DNA from: Odontesthes bonariensis
Lineage: Eukaryota > Chordata > Actinopteri > Atheriniformes > Atherinopsidae
DNA: 64,000 nt
NCBI RefSeq assembly: GCF_027942865.1
Contig: NC_134524.1
Location: forward strand, 23,117,536 to 23,181,535
Reading direction: 5' to 3'
Below the pieces are notes generated by a model. The model was not told where the DNA came from. It saw nothing but the letters and a program-made list of their open reading frames with translations, and did no database searches. Numbering within the stretch: position 1 is the stretch's first letter; every line of letters starts with the position of its first letter. The position numbers were made by a program, and so were the translations under genes. Below, one piece after another: positions 27,901 through 41,200 of this stretch.

Positions 27901-30900
27901 TAAAGTCTGAAATCATGTCAAATGCAAAGTGTGCACTACTGGGGTAGGTTGTAACACCTATCGGGGTAGGTTGCAACAGCATAGAAATCAATGGAACTGA
28001 ATTTGATATGCCAATTTATTTACTCCTTACCAACAAACATCCATCAGAACAAAACAATTGCTCACAATTCATTCATAGATATTCATTTTACAATGTCACA
28101 AAATCATAACTTTAAAACATTGGCCTAGAGAGGCAAACAACAACACAATGAAAACAGCTCATGACTTGTGTAACAAAAAAAAACATAGAACACGTGTAAC
28201 ATAGAACACATGTAACACAGAGAAGCATTAATTTGACTCCCAGTAAAAACATTAATCTAACTCACAGTCTGACTCACAGTGTGGGCAAATGAATGTGCGC
28301 AGACCCAGGGTACAGGCTTTGTGGGCCCAATTATTGCAGGTGATGACTGCACACTTAAACCACTGCTCTTTAGGCTTGGAATTTCTGTAGGAATCCATAC
28401 AAACAATGCACAGTTCTTCCTCCTCTTTTGACAAAGAGTTGTCAGCCTTTGGCCTAACCTTTTTTGGGGGTGCTTTTGTCACCTTTCTTTTTGTTTCTTT
28501 TGCATTTTCCTTTTCCCATATTTTTTTTCGGACATTTTTCCCTTTTTGCCGGTCCTCCCTTTTCCAAGCGCAGTTTCACAGGTGTGTCTGTGAGAATTTC
28601 GGAGTGCCTTTTCCTCCTGTTGCTTTGTTTTCTTGGCCCTGCTTTTGGAAATGGCCGAAGAGTTGAAGGGTTGAACTCAGAAGTGCTTGGCATCTCAGCA
28701 GAGGGAGTAGAACGAGGCGGCAGCAGAGGAGGAGAGGACCCAGGCGGCACCAGAGGAGGAGAGGACCCAGGCGGCACCAGAGGAGGAGAGGACCCAGGCG
28801 GCAGCAGAGGAGGAGAGGACCCAGGCGACACCAGAGGAGAGGACCCAGGCGGCACCAGAGCAGGAGAGGACCCAGGCGGCACCAGAGCAGGAGAGGACCC
28901 AGGCGGCACCAGAGGAGAGGACCCAGGCGGCACCAGAGGAGGAGAGGACCCAGGCGGCACCAGAGGAGGAGAGGACCCAGGCGGCACCAGAGGAGGCGAG
29001 GACCCAGGCGGCACCAGAGGAGGAGAGGACCCAGGCGGCACCAGAGGAGGAGAGGACCCAGGCGGCACCAGAGGAGGAGAGGACCCAGGCGGCACCAGAG
29101 GAGGAGAGGACCCAGGCGGCACCAGAGGAGGAGAGGACCCAGGCGGCACCAGAGGAGGAGAGGACCCAGGCGGCACCAGAGGAGGCGAGGACCCAGGCGG
29201 CACCAGAGGAGGAGAGGACCCAGGCGGCACCAGAGGAGAGGACCCAGGCGGCACCAGAGGAGGAGAGGACCCAGGCGGCACCAGAGGAGGAGAGGACCCA
29301 GGCGGCACCAGAGGAGGAGAGGACCCAGGCGGCACCAGAGGAGGAGAGGACCCAGGCGGCACCAGAGGAGGAGAGGACCCAGGCGGCACCAGAGGAGGCG
29401 AGGACCCAGGCGGCACCAGAGGAGGAGAGGACCCAGGCGGCACCAGAGGAGGAGAGGACCCAGGCGGCAGCTGAGGAGGAGAGGACCCAGGCGGCAGCTG
29501 AGGAGGAGAGGACCCAGGCGGCACCAGAGGAGGAGAGGACCCAGGCGGCACCAGAGGAGGAGAGGACCCAGGCGGCACCAGAGGAGGAGAGGACCCAGGC
29601 GGCACCAGAGGAGGAGAGGACCCAGGCGGCACCAGAGGAGGAGAGGACCCAGGCGGCACCAGAGGAGGAGAGGACCCAGGCGGCACCAGAGGAGGAGAGG
29701 ACCCAGGCGGCACCAGAGGAGGCGAGGACCCAGGCGGCACCAGAGGAGGAGAGGACCCAGGCGGCACCAGAGGAGGAGAGGACGCAGGCAGCACCAGAGG
29801 AGGAGAGGACCCAGGCGGCAGCTGAGGAGGAGAGGACCCAGGCGGCACCAGAGGAGGAGAGGACCCAGGCGGCACCAGAGGAGGAGAGGACCCAGGCGGC
29901 ACCAGAGGAGGAGAGGACCCAGGCGGCACCAGAGGAGGAGAGGACCCAGGCGGCACCAGAGGAGGAGAGGACCCAGGCGGCACCAGAGGAGGAGAGGACG
30001 CAGGCGGCAGCTGAGGACGATCAGTGACTTGTGAGGGCGCATAGTCTGAATCCTTAAAAATGTCCGGTTTGTATGGCCATATGCCAGCACACTGGAACCC
30101 TGCCTGGACATTTTTCTGTGTTGCAGCTTTTGGTAGCGCAACCTTCACAATGCCTGGGATGTCGTAAATCGTCATCGGTCTACCAGGATTCGCCCGCATC
30201 CAGTCGTCACAAGCCTCGTTGACCATTTTCTTAAAAGGCCCATACACGCTTCTGTCAAGTGGCTGGAGCCTATGGCTGCAATGAGGAGGTAGAGTGAGGA
30301 GAACAATACCATGGCCTTTGCAGAAGTCAACTGCCCTGACGGTGATGTGAGATGAATGGTTATCAAGGAGCAGCAACACTTTCCTCTCCGGAGTGACTCT
30401 GGTGTGCTTGACAAAGTGACACAGGAAAAGAAGAAAATCCTCTTCCTGCATCCATCCTGACTTGTTGGCGCTACCAGCACTCCCCACTGGCCCGTTGTTT
30501 AAAAAGTACCCCTGGTATTTCACCCGTGGGAACACGAAGAATGGTGGAATTGAACCTCCCAGAGATTGTACAGCACATGCAATTGATACTAACTGCCCCC
30601 TCTCACCTGACGTCATCGCCCCAACTTGCTTGACACCCCGGCGAGCAACCACTCGGGATGGGGACTGGACGGTTGTGACGCCCGTTTCATCTACGTTCCA
30701 AATATCTGTGCCATCAAAGCCGTTTTTTTGGATAGCCTCCCCCAGGCGACCAAAAAACGCGTCAACATTGGCTCTATTGAAGGATGTAGCCCTGGCCAGG
30801 CTTGTTGGTTGAGGACATCTCATCGCCAATGTGGGATTACGCTTGAGGAAGTTGGTAAACCAGTCAGGCCCCGCCATCTCTTTGTCATCCCATTGTGTCG

Positions 30901-33900
30901 GATGCTTGATGTTGAAGCTCACTGCTAGTTGGTAAGCAAATTTTCGGACCTATGCAAAAGCATAACAGGAGGTCAGTTGGAAAATACATTGTGAGAGAAC
31001 ATATTTTGTGCTCCATGTAGAAAAAGTATACAGCAATTGGCTTTACAATACATCATCAGCCTTGTGTGCTCCTCATTTCTTTTTCACTTAAAAAAGTATT
31101 ATTAAGAATTATTAATTCAGTTTGCATGAAAGGTCTAAATAATGTACTCTTGCTTACTTTACCCTGTTCTCAGTTAGCATGCTTACCTCACGTGGAGTTA
31201 GCCCAAAGTAAATATCAGCTGCTTCGCTAATATATGCTGTCAGTATCTCCTCCTGCTCCTTGCTGAACACAGCATTAGGGCTGACATACCCTACACGTGG
31301 AAGATCCAGTGAGCCCTGGTCTCTTAAAACTTTTAATTTTTTCATATATCTATACAAAGTAACATGGCAGATGCCATGATCCTTTGCCACCTTCCTCACT
31401 GAGCGTCCCTTGTCCACCTCCTTTGCTGCTCTTTCTATTACTATGGCATCCACTCCTCTCTCTGTCTTCCTCACCCATGTTCTAGGCATTCTGAAGATAA
31501 TTGAAATCACCAAAAAGTAGTATTTTACTGCCCGGGGATGGTTGTAACATTTTCAAAAACTCTTGATACAACCTACCCCACCACAGTCATTCATTGTTTA
31601 GATAGCTGTATTAGCATGGTGCGCTAACAATAACAAGGAACAGTTACACCATTCATGACAAGAGAAACTGTAGTTTCACCTGATATAACACATACAACAT
31701 TATCTACAACAGGAAAGGCACCAGACAAAATAAGAAAATAAAAAAAAATGTTACTTTCATACCTCAAAAACGGACTTTTCCCTGTAGCTCCAAGATAAAT
31801 GATGTCAGTGGCTTGAAAACTTCCATGGAGGATCGCAATGACAGTCTTTTACATTCACCCTGTGCAGGATAAGAGAAGCGCTTTGGTTCAACCTGTCGGT
31901 GTAAGGCCGATTTCAGACCAGAGCGTGGCGTGGCGGCAGCGAAACGACGGCAGTCTTACGCCGGTTATCAGGCGGTGTGTTCAACTTGGCTTTTCACACC
32001 GGACAGTCCGCGGCCGCGGTAGTTCTGCTCCAGCCCTGTCTGCATTCCCCATTCATTTCAACGGGACACCGCCGGCCGCCGCCGGCCGCCGCCGGCCGCT
32101 GCCGTCCAAATTCCGCTCGAGTTCTATTTTCCAAAAGCAGCGCGGGACGGAGGCGTCTCCGCGCCGCTACCGCCCGACTACAGGCGGTAGCATGGTTGCC
32201 GCGTCTGTCACGGCGGTGGTGGACCGTGACGTCAAAATGACGTTTCAGGCCTGGCGCTTCCCTTGAACAGACGGCGCAGCGCGTTGTCGTGCACCAGTCG
32301 ATTTTTGTAACTTGGCGGCGCCGAGCACAACGAACCGGATGGACCGATGTGAGACCAGGCTCAGTGAGGAGGTGCGTTTGTACAGCACCTGTACGAAACT
32401 GCAGTGAAACAGCACAGGGAGCACGTAAACTCCCCAAACTGGTGCACAGAGATTTGCAGAACTTTGGGGAAAGAGGGAGAGTTCTGTAAGAATGTGTGGA
32501 GGAAGCTACGGGACAGATACGTGAAGGCAAAGAAGAGGGCAGAGACTCTGTTGATGCCGGGGGCTTCAAACTTTCACCTCTATTAACTGAATTAAAAAAT
32601 TAAAATGATCCGAAAACTGCAGCAGTATCATTAATTACAGTATTCTTGCTCTTGACAGCGGCATTGTTTTCTTCTCCACTTTCGTGGTTGTAGAGTAGCG
32701 GTAACCTTCACGTAGCAGCGCCACCTCTGTGACGGAGAAAATTGCAACTACTGGCGCGCAACGACTTGCGCCACTATATAGGGTCCTATGGCGGGCACGA
32801 ACTCGTTACGTCATCAACACCGCTCGCGCGAGCAGACGCGGCAACCATGCTAGAGCCTTACCGCCGCGTCGGTGTGCAAGGACAGATCTGTTTCCATGTA
32901 TTTTCACCTCCGCCGGTGAAAATCGCTTCCGTTCCGCCACGCTTTGCCGCTCTGGTCTGAAATCGGCCTAAGGCCGATTTCAGACCAGAGCGTGGCGTGG
33001 CGGCAGCAAAACGACGGCAGTCCTACGCCGGTTATCAGGCGGTGTGTTCAACTTGGCTTTTCACACCGGACAGTCCGCGGCCGCGGTAGTTCCGCTCCAG
33101 CCCTGTCTGCAAATCCCACAGACTCAGACTATGTATTTAACTGCACATATAGATGCAGTAACAATAATAATAATAATAATAATAGTAGCTTTAGGCCTAC
33201 AAGTTGCTCGTTGTTGTTTTCTAAGAGGGGGTTGGGGGAGGTGTCTCTGAGACAGAAGCTATCTGGCCACTGTTGAAAACGCCGACAGTTATCACCAGAG
33301 ACTTGTTCAGCGAAATGGGTAAGTTTTGTCTTTGCCTCTCCGAGTTGACTATTTTATAACTCCGCAGTGAAGTTTTACATTATTGGTTTATTATTGTTGA
33401 TAACTTCATTTCATTTATGTTACTCTAGACCGTCGTGTTTAATTCGACAGAAGAGGAGCAGCAGCGCTCCTTAAAACCGGTGGGTGGTCATCACCGTTTC
33501 AATAAAAAGTTTGAAGACATGAATACATAGCTGGTTTAATTTCCCCATTCATTTCAACGAGACACCGCCGGCCGCTGCCGTCCAAATTCCGCTCGAGTTC
33601 TATTTTCCAAAAGCAGCGCGGGACGGAGGCGTCTCCGCGCCGCTACCGCCCGACTACCGCCGCGTCGGTGTGCAAGGACAGATCTGTTTCCATGTATTTT
33701 CACCTCCGCCGGTGAAAATCGCTTCCGTTCCGCCACGCTTTGCCGCCCTGGTCTGAAATGGCCCTTACACGGAGCCGTCGGTCGAAACTCAACGGAGTCT
33801 TCCAGAATCACTTCGAGAAATGTTCCATACACAGAACCCACGGAGATGAGAAGGCAGACAAAGCGGAGAGCCATGCTTAAAAACAGGGGCAGTCAAAGAA

Positions 33901-36900
33901 CGGCAGCAACTAAAAGTTTGATGCTGCCGCGGTCCATCGCTTTGACTGACACCACTCTGGGCGTGGCCATACTCATACAGTGTAACCTGAGCCTGCGCAC
34001 GAGCCACCAGCCACTGCTAGCTGGCCCTGTTTAAACAGGCAGCCCTGGTGTCCCTCCTCAGCAAAAAGTAGTTTATTCAAGTGGAGCTACTACGAGTATA
34101 CTAATATTATACTAAAAGTGAGGCGGTATACTTGAAGTTTACTTATTATATACTATACTTTATATACTTGAGAATAGTGAAGTATATTTGGCTTATAATG
34201 AAAAGTATAAAGAAAAGTCTCAGACTAAGTATATTAACACTAAGACTTACACTTGTACTTTGATATTAAATCTTATACTTGTACTTTAGTATACTTTTTA
34301 CTTCTTTCTGCCACAGAGTTACTTAGTTTATCTTGATCCAAGTACAGAATAAGGTCACGTCGTTGACTCAGCAAAGAAGGACTTGATTTCATAGACGCTC
34401 TTTGTTTTTGAAATGCAAATCTTTAATGATTTAAGCAGGTATTAGTAAATACACTGTATGGTATCTTTTAAAATGTTCTATAAATATATCAAACTTGTTC
34501 TCAACATTCTTTCTAGTGATTTTGTAAATACATAGCAACTGAACTTTAAGGATCCATCCATCCATTTTCTATAGCCGCTGTATCCGTCAGTCAGGTCGCG
34601 GGGGGGCTGGAACCCATCCCAGCAGTCATCTGGCAAGAGGCGAGGTACACCCTGGACAGGCCACCAGTCAACTTTAAAGATACTTTAAGATATATATTTC
34701 AAGTATATTACTATGGGACTGGCTTGGTATTGGTATTGGAAAGATTTCTACCTATTATGTGGGTGACCTTGGTTCAAATCCCCTGCATGAAAGGTACTAC
34801 CTCCAGTATGGTCCTTAAGACCCCCTTACCCTACCAGGATATGTTGCTATAGATAAAAGCTCCTGCCAAATGCATAAATATAAATAGTATGCTACAAGTA
34901 AAATGCTTAGGAAACTTACTTATAATAGCAAATTTTTTTGTTTTTTTATTTTTAGTAATTCTAAGTTCATAAAAGTATACTAATATACTTCAATAAAGTA
35001 AAATGTGGACTGGAAGTATATACGTTGTACACTATTAGTATATAGATTAGTGTACTTGTCGTATACTTGAAAGTGTACTTTTGTAAACTTAAAAATGGTC
35101 CAATTTAGTCCAAAGAAGTATTAAATTAGTATACTTTCTAGTACACTACAAGTATGGTCCATGGTATACTTGCTATACTTATAAGCATATAAAATGAACT
35201 TCAAGTATACTACTTTTTGCTAAGGGGTGATAAGATCGAAGTGGATTCAAACACCCACTTGTTGGATGTGGTATGCTGTGAAGGTCAAAGATAGCTGCGA
35301 CAACCCCACAAAAGCTGAGTGAGACCTCCAAACCCTTTTGTTGTAACAACTGGAAGCTGATCTGCTGATGTGGGAAGCACGCGGCCTCGCTGCATTACAC
35401 CAGCAGTGTTGTTGGGAACATCATATACAGGCACTCTGTGTTTAACTGGGATTAGAACTACTTATGCTGTATATTCTTTCCATGTAAATGAAACATTTTG
35501 AAGTAAATCCTCATTAAATGTTGAACAACGTTTCCAAACTCAGATTTATTCATGAACAATTGGGACACATGATTATAGGACAGCGTGGGCGTTATTATAG
35601 TGTAACAGTGTGCCCGTTCGACACGAGTGGCTGTGAGCTTTGGGGATCAGTATCTGACTGCCTTGTTTCTTCAGCTCTTCTTTGCTCATTCACGCTGCTG
35701 TTTATCACCTCCATTGGCTCACCGCCCCCTCCCGGTTCACGCCGTTGGCCGCGCGCTCCGCATCTGCGGCTCTTCAGCTTCCAGCCCAAAACAATGACAC
35801 CACCGATTAACAGGAACACACAGGCCAACAGGAAGAACGCGGTCCCTGTCCACTGAGGGCACGCTGACGGCTATGAAAAAAAAACAAAACACAGAAATGA
35901 GACATGTTAGTGACAGAAGTTTCTGAGTTAAAAGTGATCCAACACAGCCCCGGAGTTCAAGGGAACATTGGCACCACCGAGATGCCACCATGTCTCACAC
36001 AAAAAGAAATCTAACTTCACTTTTCACATTTACTTGGTGCGGCATCTTTTGAAATTCAAAGTTGTATTTGTCCCGAGAGGACTTTAGTTGTGAACTTGTG
36101 CCACCGGTAAAACTGAACACTGATTTATTCATCTGTAAAAGTTGCAGAGAACTGAGGGAATTGTCATGACGGCGGCGGTATGCTGTGAAGGTCAAATGAA
36201 AGTCAGAGTTTTACAACCCCAGCGAAGCTGAGGGAGACAGGCTTCCTTCAGGGAGATGGAATTCAATTCGAACATCACACACACACTGAGGGCACGCTGA
36301 CGGCTATGGAAGTAAAAAAAAAACAGAAATGAGACATGTTCAACAAATGAATGGAGCTCCGGTTTTCTCTCTGCTTCCAGAACTCCTACAGAACACAGGG
36401 ACACTGCAGCTGCTTCACATTATTCCAGATGTTCCCCTGCTGGCTTTGAAGCTCCCAGCATACTCACATGTGCAGGTGGTGAGGTGGAGGTGCACTGGTG
36501 CCGGTTTCTCTCACTGACGGCCATCCTAACCACAGCAGGGCTGCTCCTGTCTGCGTCTTTGCCTCCAACGGAGCAGAAGTAATCCCCGCCATCATCCAGC
36601 TGGACCTCCTTCACTGTCAGCGACAGGTCTCCGTGGGAGAAGCCGCCAGGGGACACGGACAGCCTGCCGCCAGCTGGGCCGCCGCCTTCTTCGGAGCCTA
36701 ACTCCTGCTGAAGCAGAACCGTCCCGTTTTTCTCCCAGAAGACCGACAAACCCGTTTCCCCGGTGGTTCCATAGTAGCAGGGAAGGACGGCCGCTTCACC
36801 CTCGGCTGCAGTTACTTTAGAGGCTACAACAACTTCCAACTGCACCGTCTTCTCCCGAGAGCGGCCGAGCAGATCCCGGCAGGTTAACTCGTAGGCTCCG

Positions 36901-37309
36901 CCGTTATCGGTGTAAACTGTGCGGCTGAACACAACGGAGGAGCCTCCGCTGATGCGCTCTCTGTAAGCTCTGCCTGCTGTCCACACACCGCCTCTGCAAA
37001 CTGCCACCTCCCGGCTCCCGTGCGGACTGAAACGGTGCTCCAGCGAACCCGATTCATCCGTGCCACAATTTTCAGGAAATTCTAACGGCTCTCCTAAAAT
37101 AACTCTCAGGGATTCCACAACATTTGGCCTGAGAGCGACGGAGAAAACGAAGGCGAAGAGTGAAAGGCGAGCCATTATGAGTCCTCTGTGAGCTCTCAGT
37201 GGGTCAGAGCAGCTGATACACGCACATGTGCACACAAAAACACAGGAGCCACTCTGAACAGCGCAGTAAATGATGTGTGTCAGCCGGAGGCAGTCCTTAA
37301 AAGGAGGGA

Positions 37310-37357
<48 letters not shown>

Positions 37358-38143
37358 GGTGTGGCCGCTCCCACTCTACTGCTTAGCTCTAGGGTGTGCG
37401 TAATGTTGGCACAGTGCCAGAAGCCAGGAGGGAAACGACTGTCCTTCTGGAATAAAATGAGCGAATAAATGTGTTGATGATTGTTCTGTCATTTACCAAA
37501 TGAAGCTTCTCACCCTGCCAGAATTTATATCCCCTTTATCTTTATAGCTTATTATTTCTTATCACCAGCTGATAACCAGCTTCCCATTCCATAGATAGGC
37601 CTACTTTAGGTCATGCCCAATGACTGCAGTAAAAATCAGGATGTTTAGTCTTTATTTCCTACAGATGTGGATGGGATACAGATTCTGACATTTCTACACT
37701 CAGTGATGTCATCTGTGCCCGCGACAGATTCCCTCCGGAACGCACCGGCCTCAAAACAAGTGTCCAGTGCAATATCTTATAAAACAGATTTTTTGGGGGG
37801 TTCTCTGTGTCCCTTTTTTATTAAGTCATCATAAATGTCATATCCTTTTTTTTTTTGTCATGGGCTTTCTCTGCAGTAATGCCCGGTGCGAGTTTCCGGC
37901 TGCGGACGTCGGGACTTACTAAATTTAACTCCTCCTTTACCGCCGAACCCCGAATCCACCCGAACAGATGGGGCCAGGGAGGTTAAACATTCAGTGTATG
38001 CTTTGTGAGCAGCTTCTTTCGGCGCTTATAAGCACTGTTAACAAAGATAAGACTCATAACAGCATTACAGTGGGAATATGCCAAATCTTTTGAACATTAT
38101 TTGCCAGGTATATTCAGCAGAGAATCAACAGCGAATGGGAAAA

Positions 38144-38204
<61 letters not shown>

Positions 38205-41200
38205 TGACGGATTATGAGGATGTTAAAAGGTAACGCCTGTGTGTGTGTTTAATCTTGGTCTTTCATTCTTTGATTAAAATTTAGAATTTGGTTATGACTC
38301 CCGCGTTGGACAATAAATTCTAGGAGCGGATAAAGAAGGAGGCCGCAGAGAAGGCCGAGCAGGCCTGCAGCTTCCGCCTAAACGCTTAACGTCACGTTAA
38401 AATTTCTAAATTTCTAGCCATGCAGTCTCTTAAAATAGTCCAAGATAAAAAAAAATAAAAAATAAATACTGCAGGCATTAAACCTAAAAGAAACGCACAG
38501 AAACACAAAAAGGACAAAGTCTGATAAATTCCTTTAGTTTGTTTTTTATAAAACGAGGAAAATTCAGGGCTTCCAAATTCTCACTGTATTAGAAAAAAGA
38601 AGACTTTGGCCAATATACTACTACTACTAATAATAATAACAGCTTAGATCTTATCAGACGCCCGTTAAAGTCACGCCACACGTTTAATAATAAAAAGCAG
38701 CCTTTGTGTTTATTTGTCATGATGAACACGTGGAACTTCCGAAAAAGCGTACAGGTTAGTTAAGTGTCATCAATTCGCCCCGTTTTTATTTGAAAGTTAA
38801 AGTAAAAACTATTTGCCTCAGCAGAATAAACTGTTCACGTGCCATTTGTTCGCATTTTAGACTGATGGACAGTTTACGCTGTTCAAATAAAGAAGTCAAA
38901 TGGTTCGGGTCCATTATGGTGGAAGGTGTCTTCCTATCACACCACATGTCGTTAAAAGTTGCTGCACATCAACTTAAAGTGGTTCGGGTTCGCACAAAAC
39001 TTTCAGCATCAATCCTCCATTACTGCATTTCAGCTGTGCGCGTTCCCGCGATGAGCCTGTCGCTTCTTTGCAAAGCTCCAGTGGATCCTGTGCAGAAGCA
39101 AGAAGATCTCCAGCTTTCTTTGGTCAATGCTTCTCACATGCCGCAGCAGGTGGTTAAGAGCTGTCTGCTCTTACACTTACATTTGTTGTTTGCAACGAAA
39201 TCATGGTCTCTTAAGCCAGGAAAAGTTTTTTTTTTTTTTTTTTTCATGTCCCTTTCATGTATCTATCTATTTATGTTTTGCTTTACAAGAGATAAAATCA
39301 AATTTCCGTTAATAGGAGGAAATTGGAGGAGCAAGTGTTTTATTTTACACATATGTCACATGATTTTTGAATACTCTGTTGATGATTGATCTGTCTTTAG
39401 GAAGCTTTTATTTCTCAGCCTGCCAGAATTTGTATCCCCCGTCTTTATCTCTTATATTATATCTTATCACCAGCTGTTCTTATTCCATAGATACTTTATA
39501 TCATGTCCAATTACTGCAATAAATAAGAGGATGACTATGGAAGGTGAGACAATCAGTGGCGGAACTAGGCTTTTTTTCTTGGGGTAGCAATGGGGTGGCC
39601 AAGTGTTTTTCAGGGGGTCAATGGTTTACACCACACACAAATAAGTTTATGCGCTAACAGTGATGTGGCACCAGAAGAACATCAAACCATCTGTTAGTAA
39701 TTGAGTAATGTATATCTGTTTATTATTATTGTATTATTATTATTTATACCTATATGGACTTACGAACGTTGTTCTCTTGTCTTGTGTTCTTCTTTGATAT
39801 GTCATGACTTGTGATAATTTTTGTCTTATACTATATATATATACATATATACACACACACACACAATTTCCAGGGACTACAGATGAAAGATGTGAAGTGA
39901 TTATTTCTGGTGCCTTTACAAGTTAATTAATGTGTATTGATCTTTCTTATATAAACCTATAAACAGTAATTTCAATTTGCAATAATGTTTAAGTAGCCAC
40001 GTATTAAGCAGACAGAAGATGCCATTTTGAGTGCAATTTTTAGTTTATTTATGTACAAAATGAATATGGTGCATTTACCAACACCCTGATACCATTGACA
40101 GAAACTAAAATGCACATAATAACTGGGTCACACAGTTACTCAGACACTGGGTCTGTTACACAGTTACTCTCACACACAGATAGTCAGTTGTTCACACAGT
40201 CAGCAGTCCCTCAATTGTCAGCAAAAAAACAAACAAAAAACCCAAAACAAAAACAAAAAAGTAAACTGACAACAATTTGACATGACATGCAAAGACTGAC
40301 AAGGTTTTAACTAAGCAAAACATACTACACAGGTAAGTAGGACACAGTGCAGAGCATGGCCATAACCAGAGACAAACAATACCCATCTTAGCTTCAACAA
40401 AGCATAGATCTTCTACCTTCTAGGGCAGGGGTATTCAACTAAAATTTAAAGAGGTCCAGTTAGAGAAAATTTCTCGAAGCAAAGGTCCGGAAGATCATAA
40501 TGTCTAACTATTTAGTGTGATATATATTTAAGTAGCCAAGTAGTTGTATCAACATCTGCATGTAATCAATACCTGACGGTTAAATCAAATGAATTCAGTA
40601 CAATTCAAAAACTTTTTGACAATATTTATTGTCACATAACATAGAACTGAACATGTATGTATGACTGTAGATAAGTATAATGTTCTCGGTCATAGCAGGG
40701 GCTCCATCTGTGGTTATTGAAACCACTTGTTTTGGCTCTATTCTTCTCTTTGTTAACATCTCCTTTATAGCCAGATAGATGTCTTCTCCTCTTGTACTGG
40801 TCTGAAGGGGAGTGACACCTAACAGGTCTTCACAGAACGCTTTCTGGACTGGTCATATTGGGCTCTGAAACCACTTATTTTCTGTGATCTCACTTCAGAT
40901 TTGAGTGGGTATGTTTGTTCAAAACCTTTATGTTTTGTCTCATGGCGTTTCACATTGGCACCTTTTATAAGTGTCACAGTCTCTGAACATATGAGACACA
41001 CTGTTTTAATGCTCCCAATGGGAAGTATGAACAGAAACGAGTCTGTCCATTCCGGATTAAATGCTCTATTTTCGCTGTCCACTTTTCTTTTTTTGGAGAG
41101 TGCCATTTGTTCCTTAATTTTCTCTACCTTTCTCTGGCTCCGTCGTCCATTCCTCTCCCTTTGTCCGTCTCACTCCTGTTTCTCAACTTTCTTCAAGTCA